A DNA stretch of 64,000 nt from Rhizobium sp. R634 (GTDB lineage: Bacteria; Pseudomonadota; Alphaproteobacteria; Rhizobiales; Rhizobiaceae): positions 270,105 through 334,104 of the forward strand of contig NZ_LOKW01000028.1 in the NCBI RefSeq assembly GCF_002211305.1, in the 5' to 3' direction. The position numbers and the translations under genes are program-made. A model generated the notes under the pieces. It saw only the letters and a list, made by a program, of their open reading frames with translations, was not told the DNA's origin and searched no databases. This document shows positions 33,587-41,331 of this stretch, piece by piece (the first letter of the stretch is position 1; every line of letters starts with the position of its first letter).

Positions 33587-34294
33587 ATGTCCTTCTGGGA
33601 AAAACTGTTGAATGCCATTGGCAATACCGCGGGCAACGCGCTCTCCGCGGTGGTCGAGGCTATCCGGACGGTTTTCGAAGGCGATCCGGAAACGCGGCGC
33701 AAGGTGGCTTTTTCGGTGGCGATCATCGCGCTTTCGGCCAAGATGGCGAAGGCCGACGGCATCGTGAGCGAGAAAGAGGTCGAGGCCTTCCGCGAAATCT
33801 TCGAATTTCCCGAGGATCAGGCCAAGAACGTCGCGAGACTCTATAATCTCGCGCGCCAGGACGTCGCCGGCTACGAAGCCTATGCCGAGCGGCTTTCCAA
33901 GCTCTGCGTTACCTGCGCGGCCAATTGCCCGGTGCTGGAAGATGTGCTCGACGGTCTCTTCCACATTGCCAAGGCCGATGGGCTGATCCACGAGAAGGAA
34001 TTGAATTTCCTCAGCCATATCGCAGAGATCTTCCAGATGAGCGAGATCCGCTTCGAGCAGATCGCCGCCCGCCACGTCTCGTCCGGCGGCGATCCGTACA
34101 AGGTGCTCGGCGTATCGCCGTCGGACGATTTTCCGACGATCCGCCGCCGCTATTACGGCCTTGTCAGCGAACATCATCCTGACCGGCTGGTTTCGCGCGG
34201 CGTACCGAAGGAGTTCCATGTGATCGCCAATGAGCGCATGGCGGCGCTGAATGCAGCCTATGCGGCGATCGAGAAGGAACGCCGCGCCGCATGA
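33587..34294 (+). CDS. TerB plus J-domain protein, DjlA-like
   Basis: A 235-residue two-domain protein. Residues about 40-150 resemble TerB/co-chaperone DjlA N-terminal domains (AKADGIVSEKEVEAFREIF repeated later as AKADGLIHEKELNFL, a Ca/metal-like acidic pair). Residues 168-235 form a J domain with the HPD tripeptide at 197-199. It should stimulate a DnaK-type Hsp70. Unlike E. coli DjlA there is no obvious membrane anchor. Its stop overlaps the start of an amidase gene (ATGA). Confidence 0.84.
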   Translation: MSFWEKLLNAIGNTAGNALSAVVEAIRTVFEGDPETRRKVAFSVAIIALSAKMAKADGIVSEKEVEAFREIFEFPEDQAKNVARLYNLARQDVAGYEAYAERLSKLCVTCAANCPVLEDVLDGLFHIAKADGLIHEKELNFLSHIAEIFQMSEIRFEQIAARHVSSGGDPYKVLGVSPSDDFPTIRRRYYGLVSEHHPDRLVSRGVPKEFHVIANERMAALNAAYAAIEKERRAA

Positions 34295-35052
34295 CCTCTT
34301 TCGAGGCCGATTACCGAGGTGCCCGCGTGCGGCCGTCGCCCAATCACGGCGAGCGGGCGGACGGACGCCGTCCCGACATGATCCTGCTGCACTATACCGG
34401 CATGCCGACGCCGGAGGGCGCGCTCGACTGGCTCTGTCGGGACGAGAGCCAGGTTTCCAGCCATTATTTCGTGCACGAGAATGGCGAGGTGATCCAGCTG
34501 GTTCCGGAGGCGCGGCGCGCCTGGCATGCGGGCAAAAGCAGCTGGCACGGCGAGAACGATATCAATTCGCTGTCGATCGGCATCGAAATCGCCAATGCCG
34601 GTCATCCCGGCGGCCTTCCCGACTTTCCGAAAGAGCAGATCGCCGCGGTGATCGAATTGTGTCGCGACTGTGTCAAACGTTGGTCGATCGCGCCGGAAAG
34701 GGTGCTCGGGCATTCCGATGTCGCCCCGATTCGCAAGGTTGATCCGGGTGAAAAATTCCCCTGGGCGGAGCTCCACCGGGCGGGCATCGGGCACTGGGTC
34801 GAGCCGGCAACGATCACTGGCGGACGCTTCTTCCAGTGCGGCGATGCCGGCCAACCCGTCGAAGCACTGCAGTCGATGCTGTCGCTCTATGGTTACGGCA
34901 CTGAAATCACGGGGCAATTTTCAGAAAAAACGGCAGGTGACGTGGAGGCTTTCCAGCGGCATTTTCGGCCCGAACGGATAGATGGCATCGCCGATTTCTC
35001 GACGATCGACACGCTGCACCGGCTACTGTCGGCTTTGCCGCGTTATTCTTGA
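34291..35052 (+). CDS. N-acetylmuramoyl-L-alanine amidase, AmpD/AmiD family
   Basis: A 253-residue zinc amidase (Amidase_2) with a C-terminal peptidoglycan-binding-1-like domain (VEALQSMLSLYGYG onward). Zinc ligands fit His in ILLHYTG, and His and Asp in LGHSDVAPIRKVDPG. It cuts the MurNAc-L-Ala bond of peptidoglycan or anhydro-muropeptides. No signal peptide is visible, which favours a cytosolic recycling role (AmpD-like), although the PG-binding domain suggests AmiD-like exported enzymes. It overlaps the TerB/J-domain gene by four bases. Confidence 0.88.
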   Translation: MTSFEADYRGARVRPSPNHGERADGRRPDMILLHYTGMPTPEGALDWLCRDESQVSSHYFVHENGEVIQLVPEARRAWHAGKSSWHGENDINSLSIGIEIANAGHPGGLPDFPKEQIAAVIELCRDCVKRWSIAPERVLGHSDVAPIRKVDPGEKFPWAELHRAGIGHWVEPATITGGRFFQCGDAGQPVEALQSMLSLYGYGTEITGQFSEKTAGDVEAFQRHFRPERIDGIADFSTIDTLHRLLSALPRYS

Positions 35053-35314
35053 TTCCTCGGCAATTACTGAAACGCCGAATTTCGCACTGCAGCGCGAAAT
35101 TCGGCCTGCCACATCATTTCCCTATTATCTCCTCATTGCGATGGTCTAAGAACCTCCGCCAAGCGGTACTCGGGGCTGTTTTCGAGTTAAACCACGGGCG
35201 CTATGTGAAACGATAAGAATTGCCGCGAATCCAGATCGGTCATTGATCTGGTATTCATTGTGACAGCGAGGCGCGCCGTCCGGAAATTCTTTGGGTCGGA
35301 GTGTTCAAGACTAC

Positions 35315-35935
35315 ATGAGAAAACTGATTGTTGTTGCTGCAACATGCGCTGGCATGATGCTGGCCGGAAATAGCTTTGCCTTTGCGAATGATTGGGGTGT
35401 GCGAGCTGATGCGCCGGTGAAGAAAGTCGAGCGTCCTTCGAAGAATACAGAGCGTCCGTTGAAGAAAGCGGAGCGTTCGGTCAAGCCGGCGAAGCGTCCG
35501 CTCAAGACGGCAGAACGCACACTGAAGACGGTCGAGCGCCAGAGCGGTTATCCCGTTGCCAATGTTTCCGGCAATTCCTATTCCGCACTGATCAGCAAAT
35601 ATGCGAACCAATATAATGTACCGGTTGCGCTTGCGACCGCTGTCATCCGTATCGAAAGCAATTTCAATCCGAATGCGCGCGGCAGCCACGGTGAAATCGG
35701 CCTGATGCAGATAAAGCCTGCAACTGCCCGCATGATGGGCTATTCCGGCAGCGCCAAGGGCCTGTTCGATCCGGAAACCAACATCAAGTACGGCATGAAA
35801 TATCTGGCTGCCGCCCATAATCTCGGTGGTGGCGAGACCTGCAACACCATCCTCAAATACAATGCCGGTCATGGCGCCACGCGCATGAACCCGGTGTCCA
35901 AGTCCTATTGCGGCAAGGTTCTCGCAATGCTCTGA
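35315..35935 (+). CDS. Small SLT-type lytic transglycosylase with heptapeptide repeats
   Basis: A 206-residue exported protein. The signal peptide ends near FAFA (residue 26), and a basic segment of six tandem heptapeptides (Lys-x-x-Glu/Lys-Arg-x-x) occupies residues 36-77. The SLT domain follows: TAVIRIESNFNP with the catalytic Glu, then IGLMQIKPATARMMGY and NIKYGMKYLAAAH. It cleaves peptidoglycan. The repeat may bind anionic polymers, which is inference. ATG 35315 fits the signal peptide; a TTG 24 bases upstream is open but unlikely. A single gene after a 262-base gap. Confidence 0.86.
   Translation: MRKLIVVAATCAGMMLAGNSFAFANDWGVRADAPVKKVERPSKNTERPLKKAERSVKPAKRPLKTAERTLKTVERQSGYPVANVSGNSYSALISKYANQYNVPVALATAVIRIESNFNPNARGSHGEIGLMQIKPATARMMGYSGSAKGLFDPETNIKYGMKYLAAAHNLGGGETCNTILKYNAGHGATRMNPVSKSYCGKVLAML
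35420..35545 (+). repeat. Six tandem 21-bp repeats inside the transglycosylase gene
   Basis: Six in-frame 21-base units, most beginning AAG and carrying GAGCGT or GAACGC in the middle, encode KKVERPS, KNTERPL, KKAERSV, KPAKRPL, KTAERTL and KTVERQS. The units differ at third positions and by a few substitutions, so they have diverged since duplication. Confidence 0.85.
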
Positions 35936-36010
35936 AGCGCTTATTCCTGACAAGAGCTGGATGATTCAAGATGATTGCCATGGTATCGCTGGAATTTAGC
36001 GAGGTGGGAT

Positions 36011-37198
36011 ATGGCAGTCGATTTCAGGTTCATCATCATCGGACGCGGCATGATGGGTGCCGCGGCCGCCCGGCATCTCTCTGCGATGGCCGATAACATC
36101 GCGCTGATCGGCCCGCCGGAACCCGAGGAACGCAAGGCCCATCATGGTGTCTTTGCCAGCCATTATGACGAAGCGCGCATCACCCGCACCTTCGATGGCA
36201 ATCTCGCCTGGGGCAGTTTCGCCGCCCGGGCGCTCGACCGCTACCGGGACATCGAGGCGAAGAGCGGCATTTCCTTCTTTTCGGAAGTCGGCTGCCTCTT
36301 TGCCGGTCCGCCGCCCAGGGACGAGCAGGACTTTCTTCTCCGGGCGCAGACCGTCAGCCGGACGCTCGGCAGCGATATCGAGATCGTCGCGCCGGCAGAC
36401 CTCGGCCGGCGTTTTCCCTATCTTAATGTCGGTTCCGATTTCAGCGGATATTTCGAGAGCAAGCGCGCCGGGCATATCAACCCGCGGGCGCTGGTGCGCG
36501 CGCAGGCGAGGCTTGCCGAACGGGGCGGCGTTTCTCTAATCGAAGAGACCGTGACATCGGTGCGCGACGCGGGCTCCCATGTCGAGGTGACGGCCGGCGA
36601 TATTCGCTACACCGCCGAACGCGTGCTGGTCGCAGCCGGCGGCTTCAGCAATTTTCACGCCCTGCTGCCGCGTCCCCTCGATCTCAGCGTGAAGGCGCGT
36701 ACGGTCGTCTTCTATGAAATGGGCGAGCGCGAGATGGCTGTATTCGGTGACATGCCGTCAACCATCGTGCTCGGCGACCGGGAGGAGGATCACATCTATA
36801 TCCTGCCGCCGGTGCGTTATCCCGACGGCAAGACCTATCTGAAGCTCGGCGGCGATACCGAAGCGCTTTCCTTCAGCCGGCTGGAGGATGCCGGCACGTG
36901 GTTCCGTTCCGAAGGCAGTGCGGCCGAACGCGATCATCTCTCGGCAATCGCCCTGCAGCTGATGCCGGCGCTTGCCGGCTGCCCGGTCACCTCGGGGCCG
37001 TGCGTGGCAAATTTCACGCCGACCGGCTATCCCTATGCCGGATTCACCCAGTCGCCGCGCATCGCGGTGCTGACCGGCGGCAATTTCGTCGCCGCCAAAT
37101 CCTCCGACGAACTCGGGCGTCTGGGCGCCGTGCTTCTCAGGGAAGGACGGCTCGGGGACGAGGATTTCGGCCGCGAGCTGGCGCCAGTCTTTGCCTAA
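36011..37198 (+). CDS. FAD-dependent oxidoreductase, DAO/sarcosine-oxidase-like (copy 1)
   Basis: A 395-residue D-amino-acid-oxidase-fold flavoprotein. The FAD site IIIGRGMMGAAAARHL is at residues 8-23 (given as GRGMMGAA), with VLVAAGGFSN later. Near the C-terminus CVANFTPTGYP places a cysteine where monomeric sarcosine oxidases attach FAD covalently. Likely reaction: oxidation of a small amine or amino acid with H2O2 release. GAGGTGGGAT precedes ATG 36011. The next gene is a paralog sharing the start MAVDF and the stretch FASHYDE. Confidence 0.84.
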   Translation: MAVDFRFIIIGRGMMGAAAARHLSAMADNIALIGPPEPEERKAHHGVFASHYDEARITRTFDGNLAWGSFAARALDRYRDIEAKSGISFFSEVGCLFAGPPPRDEQDFLLRAQTVSRTLGSDIEIVAPADLGRRFPYLNVGSDFSGYFESKRAGHINPRALVRAQARLAERGGVSLIEETVTSVRDAGSHVEVTAGDIRYTAERVLVAAGGFSNFHALLPRPLDLSVKARTVVFYEMGEREMAVFGDMPSTIVLGDREEDHIYILPPVRYPDGKTYLKLGGDTEALSFSRLEDAGTWFRSEGSAAERDHLSAIALQLMPALAGCPVTSGPCVANFTPTGYPYAGFTQSPRIAVLTGGNFVAAKSSDELGRLGAVLLREGRLGDEDFGRELAPVFA

Positions 37199-37252
37199 GC
37201 GCATCGAGATCTTTCAGATTCGTTCGTTGCGCTTTAGCTTTTGTTTTTTCAC

Positions 37253-37297
37253 GCATGTCGTTGCCGCAAAACCGCTGCACAGTTTTGCGCGACATGC
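37253..37297. repeat. Intergenic hairpin between the two FAD oxidoreductases
   Basis: GCATGTCG (37253-37260) pairs with CGACATGC (37290-37297) around CAAAACC/GTTTTGCG-like inner arms. The layout resembles a repeated rhizobial intergenic element, and it lies 14 bases before the second oxidoreductase ATG. Confidence 0.65.
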
Positions 37298-37311
37298 TCT
37301 AGAGGAATATC

Positions 37312-38487
37312 ATGGCAGTCGATTTCAAATATATCGTCGTCGGCCGCGGGCTGATGGGAGCTGCCGCCGCGCGGCATCTGGCGCGCCAAGTGGAAGGCGT
37401 CGCGGTGATCGGCCCGGACGAGCCTGCTGATCGCAAGGCGCATAACGGCGTCTTCGCCAGCCATTACGACGAGGGCCGCATCACCCGCACCATCGATCCC
37501 GACCGCAACTGGGCGCTGCTCGCCAATCGTTCGATCGCCCGTTACGGCGAGATCGCGCGCGAGAGCGGGATCGACTTCTATCGCGAAGTCGGCTGCGTCG
37601 TCGTCGCGCCTGATGGAAGCGATTATCTGGAGCGAACCCGGCAAGCCGCGGTCTCGCTCGGCGTCGAGACCAGCCATCTCGACGGCAGCGGACTGAAGGC
37701 GGCGTTTCCCTTCTTCGCCTTTCCCGACGCGGCTGCCGGAGTCTTCGAGGTGAGGGGCGCCGGACATATCAGTCCGCGCAAACTGGTGAAGGCACAATCA
37801 TTGCTAGCGGAAAAGGCGGGCGCCACGGTCATCAAGGACCATGCCGTTTCGATCCGTGAGCAGGGTGGACTGGCGACTGTCGAGACCGCCGGCGGAATGA
37901 CCTACTGCGCTGAAAAGGTGCTGCTGGCGGCGGGCGGATTTTCCATTGCCCGGAATCTGTTGCCGCGGCCTGTTGCCATGACGGTTTATGGCCGGACGGT
38001 CACGCTTTTCGAAGTAAGCGAAGCCGACGCGCTCCGCTTGGCTGCAATGCCGTCGCTCATCCTCGACGTGCCCGGCATCCACATCTATCTGCTGCCGCCG
38101 ATCCGTTATCCCGACGGCAAATATTACCTGAAGATCGGCGGCGACCCGGATGATCTGGTGCTCGGCGACGATGCCGAGATGCGCGCCTGGTTCAGGACCG
38201 AGGGGCGCGAGACCGTGCGCGCCTATCTCAAGCGCATCGTTGCCGGCATCGTTCCCGATATGGCGCCGCTTTCGATCTCGACGGCCGCCTGCGTCGTCTC
38301 GCTCACCGAAAGCGGCTATCCGATGATCGGCTACAGCTCATCGCCGGGAATCGCGGTGCTGACGGGCTGCGCCGGGACCTCGGCCAAGAGTTCGGACGAA
38401 ATCGGCAGGCTTGGGGCCGAGCTGCTTTTGTCAGGCAGAATCAGCGAACAGGGCTATTCCACGGATTTCACACCTTATTTCCGTTAA
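37312..38487 (+). CDS. FAD-dependent oxidoreductase, DAO/sarcosine-oxidase-like (copy 2)
   Basis: A 391-residue paralog of the preceding gene. The FAD motif GRGLMGAAAARH starts at residue 11, and KAHNGVFASHYDEGRITRT (long stretch shortened: GVFASHYDE, RITRT) is almost identical between copies. The C-terminal CVVSLTESGYP keeps the cysteine that may bind FAD covalently. AGAGGAATATC precedes ATG 37312. The copies differ clearly in the substrate-side half, so their substrates may differ. It ends 57 bases before the RNase P RNA. Confidence 0.83.
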   Translation: MAVDFKYIVVGRGLMGAAAARHLARQVEGVAVIGPDEPADRKAHNGVFASHYDEGRITRTIDPDRNWALLANRSIARYGEIARESGIDFYREVGCVVVAPDGSDYLERTRQAAVSLGVETSHLDGSGLKAAFPFFAFPDAAAGVFEVRGAGHISPRKLVKAQSLLAEKAGATVIKDHAVSIREQGGLATVETAGGMTYCAEKVLLAAGGFSIARNLLPRPVAMTVYGRTVTLFEVSEADALRLAAMPSLILDVPGIHIYLLPPIRYPDGKYYLKIGGDPDDLVLGDDAEMRAWFRTEGRETVRAYLKRIVAGIVPDMAPLSISTAACVVSLTESGYPMIGYSSSPGIAVLTGCAGTSAKSSDEIGRLGAELLLSGRISEQGYSTDFTPYFR

Positions 38488-38541
38488 GGCTGCCGCCCAT
38501 ATTTTCTGTGGTAATTGCGGGCTCTCTCGTTTATGGGAGCC

Positions 38542-38942
38542 CTGCCAGTTGGCCGGGCAGCCGCGCTTTACCAATGCCGAAAGGCGGTAGGGTGAGGAAA
38601 GTCCGGGCTCCACGGAAACACGGTGCCGGATAACGTCCGGCGAGGGCGACCTCAGGGAAAGTGCCACAGAAAGCAAACCGCCTGTCATGACAGGTAAGGG
38701 TGAAAGGGTGGGGTAAGAGCCCACCGCATCTCCGGCAACGGAAATGGCACGGTAAACCCCACCGGGAGCAAGACCGAATAGGGATGACGCGGCGGGCCGA
38801 AAGGTTCTCCGGCCGGTTTCCAGGCCAGTCATCCGGGTGGGTTGCGTGAGGCAGCGTGCGAGCGCTGTCCCAGAGGAATGGCTGCCACGTTCCGGTTCAC
38901 GCCGGAGCCATACAGAACCCGGCTTACAGGCCAACTGGCGAT
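38542..38942 (+). ncRNA. rnpB: RNase P RNA, bacterial type A
   Basis: The catalytic RNA of RNase P. The outer helix P1 is formed by GCCAGTTGGCC (38544-38554) and GGCCAACTGGC (38929-38939). Conserved core segments GAGGAAAGTCCGGGCTCC (about 38592-38609), CAGGGAAAGTGCCACAGAAA, GTAAACCCCACC and the ATTACAG-like 3' region (GGCTTACAGG) are present in order. The gene precedes mraZ. Ends are approximate to a few bases. Confidence 0.95.
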
Positions 38943-39147
38943 TATCATCCGAGCCGCGGCAGGGCTCGGATTTCCATTCTAAGCCCCTGAAACAGAGCGT
39001 TTTCAAGCTGGTATTCATACAGCTAGCGGATGTATATTTGTTCGGCGCCACCAATGCGTGTCATTTGCAAAATGGCAATGCTAACCCTTTGTTAAACTTA
39101 ACAGCTTATAAATGTTTGATCATGCGCCCGTTGCGAAATGGGTGTAT

Positions 39148-39181
39148 CCCATTGACGCCCATATGGTCCCATGCTATCCCA
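39148..39181 (-). promoter_or_regulatory. MraZ operator: four TGGG boxes at 10-bp spacing
   Basis: Read on the minus strand, TGGGA, TGGGA, TGGGC and TGGGA (CCCA on the plus strand at 39148, 39158, 39168 and 39178) recur every 10 bases. MraZ is known to bind direct TGGGN repeats separated by 5 bases. The boxes overlap the putative -35/-10 elements of the dcw promoter, so binding would block it. Confidence 0.85.
39152..39180 (+). promoter_or_regulatory. Putative sigma-70 promoter of the dcw operon
   Basis: TTGACG (39152-39157), a 17-base spacer and TATCCC (39175-39180) with an upstream TG extension lie inside the MraZ operator, about 180 bases before mraZ. The -10 match is weak. Confidence 0.5.
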
Positions 39182-39357
39182 AATGCGCACTGCACCAGGG
39201 CAATCATTTGCCCATTTATCGCAAAGCAAAGGCGTCTTCCGTTCCGGAAGCGTCGGGTGGGATTTAGCTCATCCGGCTTGCGAAGCTGTGCCTGATATTG
39301 GGAGTTTCGGGCGTTTCAATGATGTCCGGATCCCTGCGGGAACGGATGTTTCGTGTC

Positions 39358-39795
39358 ATGAGCCGCTTCCTATCGAACGCGACCAACAGGATCGATGCCA
39401 AGGGCAGGGTTTCCGTGCCTTCGGCATTCCGTTCCGTGCTGGCGCAGCGCAACGTCCAGGAGCTTTACTGCTTCCAGGATTTTGTGTTTCCGGCGATCAG
39501 CGTCGGCGGTCCGGATCTTCTCGAAAGGTTCGAACGGCAGATCGCTGCGGAAGATCCGTTTTCGCCGGATGCGAATGCGATGTCGCTTCTGATCCACGGA
39601 GGCGGGGTCTTCATGAAGCTCGACGCCGAGGGGCGGTTGATGGTGACGGATTTCATCCGCGACTTCACCGGCATTTCGGACGAGGTGACCTTCGTTGGTC
39701 GGGCGGATCATTTTCAGCTCTGGCAGCCGCTGGCATTTCAGGCCGCGCAGGCGCAGGCACGAGGGGAGCGCAAGCTGGCGGGCAAGCGTTCCTGA
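39358..39795 (+). CDS. mraZ: MraZ, transcriptional repressor of the dcw operon
   Basis: A 145-residue AbrB-fold DNA-binding protein, first gene of the division cluster. It has the usual two MraZ repeats: RIDAKGRVSVPSAFR near residues 11-25 and KLDAEGRLMVTDFIRD near residues 85-100. It binds TGGGN repeats upstream of its own gene. ATG 39358 gives the conserved N-terminus MSRFLSNATNRID; ATGs at 39346, 39322 and 39319 are also open, so the start is somewhat uncertain. Confidence 0.92.
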   Translation: MSRFLSNATNRIDAKGRVSVPSAFRSVLAQRNVQELYCFQDFVFPAISVGGPDLLERFERQIAAEDPFSPDANAMSLLIHGGGVFMKLDAEGRLMVTDFIRDFTGISDEVTFVGRADHFQLWQPLAFQAAQAQARGERKLAGKRS

Positions 39796-39812
39796 AAGGA
39801 CGAGGGAACGGA

Positions 39813-40838
39813 ATGGTGGCGAATCCTGGCGGAGGTTCAACTGATGCCGGTGGCGGACCGGTTCGTCACATTCCTGTTCTTCTCGATGAAGTCCTTGCGG
39901 CGCTGGCGCCCGCACCCGGCAAGCTCATCCTCGACGGTACGTTCGGTGCGGGCGGTTACAGCTCGGCCATCCTCGCGGCCGGCGCCGAGGTGATCGCGCT
40001 CGATCGCGACCCCAGTGCGATTGCGGCAGGCCAAGCGATGGTCGCCGCCCATGGCGGCCGTCTTCGGCTCATCCATTCGCAATTCTCGCATCTTGCCGAT
40101 CATGCGCCGCAGGGCGGGCTCGACGGCGTCGTGCTCGATATCGGCGTGTCCTCCATGCAGATCGACGAAGCCGAGCGCGGCTTCTCCTTCCAGAAGAGCG
40201 GACCGCTCGACATGCGCATGTCGGCGGCAGGCGTTTCGGCCGCCGATGTCGTCAATCGCGCCAAGGTCGCCGACCTCATTCGCATCTTCCATTTTCTGGG
40301 TGAAGAAAATCAGGCGCCGCGTATCGCCCATGCGATCGAGAAGCGGCGCGAGGAAAAGCCCTTCGAAACGACGCGCGATCTCGCCGGTCTCATCGAACTG
40401 GTCACGCCCCGCAAGATGAAGGACAAGATCCATCCGGCGACGCGCGTCTTCCAGGCCCTGCGCATCTTCGTCAATGACGAGCTCGGCGAGCTGGCGCAGG
40501 CGCTGTTTGCGGCGGAGCGAGCGCTGAAGCCCGGCGGGCGCCTCGTCGTCGTCACCTTTCATTCGCTCGAAGACCGCATCGTCAAGAAATTCTTCTCCGA
40601 CCGCGCCGGCAAGGCGACGGGATCGCGGCACCTGCCGGCCGCGCATGAGCGGGCGGCGACGTTCACGGCGATCGGCAAGCCGATGGTTTCGGCAAGCGAG
40701 GCGGAGGCCGAGGCCAATCCGCGCGCCCGCTCCGCCAAGCTGCGCGCCGGCTTGAGGACCGATGCCGCCGCCGAGGCGGCTGATATGTCGCTCTTCGGGT
40801 TTCCCAATCTTGCCACTCTCGGAAAGCTTGGAGGTTGA
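39813..40838 (+). CDS. rsmH: 16S rRNA m4C1402 methyltransferase RsmH
   Basis: A 341-residue RsmH (MraW). It has HIPVLLDEVL at the N-terminus, LDGTFGAGGYS as the SAM-binding motif I, the VLDIGVSSMQIDE stretch, and FHSLEDRIVKKFF near the C-terminus. It N4-methylates cytidine 1402 in the decoding centre. The ATG at 39813 has GAGGGAACGG upstream, 17 bases after mraZ. The frame runs open upstream through mraZ, but that part has no coding signal of its own. One base separates it from ftsL. Confidence 0.95.
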   Translation: MVANPGGGSTDAGGGPVRHIPVLLDEVLAALAPAPGKLILDGTFGAGGYSSAILAAGAEVIALDRDPSAIAAGQAMVAAHGGRLRLIHSQFSHLADHAPQGGLDGVVLDIGVSSMQIDEAERGFSFQKSGPLDMRMSAAGVSAADVVNRAKVADLIRIFHFLGEENQAPRIAHAIEKRREEKPFETTRDLAGLIELVTPRKMKDKIHPATRVFQALRIFVNDELGELAQALFAAERALKPGGRLVVVTFHSLEDRIVKKFFSDRAGKATGSRHLPAAHERAATFTAIGKPMVSASEAEAEANPRARSAKLRAGLRTDAAAEAADMSLFGFPNLATLGKLGG

Positions 40839-40839
40839 T

Positions 40840-41331
40840 ATGCTGAAGACGTTCGATCTCGTGCTCATCGGCGTCATGACGGCAGCTGCCGCCGTCACCT
40901 ACACGATCAAGCATCGCGCCGAATTGAAGCTCGAGGAGGTTCATCGCCTCGAAGCCGAGATCAAGCTCGAGAAGGATACGATCGACCTTCTCAAGGCCGA
41001 CTGGGCGCTGCAATCGCAGCCGAACCGGCTGGAGCGGCTGGTCAATGCCTATAATGCCGAGCTGCAGCTGCAGCCGACGGAATCGACGGCGCTCGTGCAT
41101 GCCAAGGAGCTGCCGATGCTGAAATCGGAGGTTCCCGTGCCCGATGTGACGGAGGCCAAGGCCAGCGCCAAAGGCGCGGCCGAGGCCGGCGCCAAGGGCA
41201 CGACCGTGGCCAGCGCCAAAGGTGCCGCAAAGACTCAGCCCGTTCCGACGCCCGCTCCACGCGGCGGCGTAACGCAGCATGGCGTCGTGGAAGATGAAGC
41301 AGACGAGATCGAAACGGGGTCGGTAGAATAA
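40840..41331 (+). CDS. ftsL: Cell division protein FtsL
   Basis: A 163-residue bitopic protein. A membrane span is near residues 5-22 (LVLIGVMTAAAAVTYTI), followed by a coiled coil (LEEVHRLEAEIKLEKDTIDLL) given in parts. It bridges FtsB and FtsQ and activates FtsWI. Compared with E. coli FtsL (121 residues) it has a C-terminal extension of about 60 residues rich in Ala, Lys and Gly with ASAKGAA twice. GGAGG precedes ATG 40840. Its stop TAA overlaps the ftsI start (TAATG). Confidence 0.9.
   Translation: MLKTFDLVLIGVMTAAAAVTYTIKHRAELKLEEVHRLEAEIKLEKDTIDLLKADWALQSQPNRLERLVNAYNAELQLQPTESTALVHAKELPMLKSEVPVPDVTEAKASAKGAAEAGAKGTTVASAKGAAKTQPVPTPAPRGGVTQHGVVEDEADEIETGSVE

Larger units (their letters stand above)
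38946..39357. other. rnpB-mraZ intergenic region with promoter and operator
   Basis: A 412-base region. It contains the promoter and four MraZ boxes at 39148-39181, a weak CtrA-like CTAA-N7-TTAAA at 39081-39096, and a leader of about 170 bases before mraZ. A run of short open frames in the leader has no ribosome site. No other gene was found. Confidence 0.65.

Noticed and set aside
35420..35545. Sequencing or assembly artefact producing tandem repeats
   Set aside because: The six 21-bp units differ at third positions and by substitutions and keep the frame, so they are genuine diverged copies.
38431..39054. A 207-residue minus-strand frame over rnpB
   Set aside because: The region is the RNase P RNA, shown by P1 pairing and conserved core segments.
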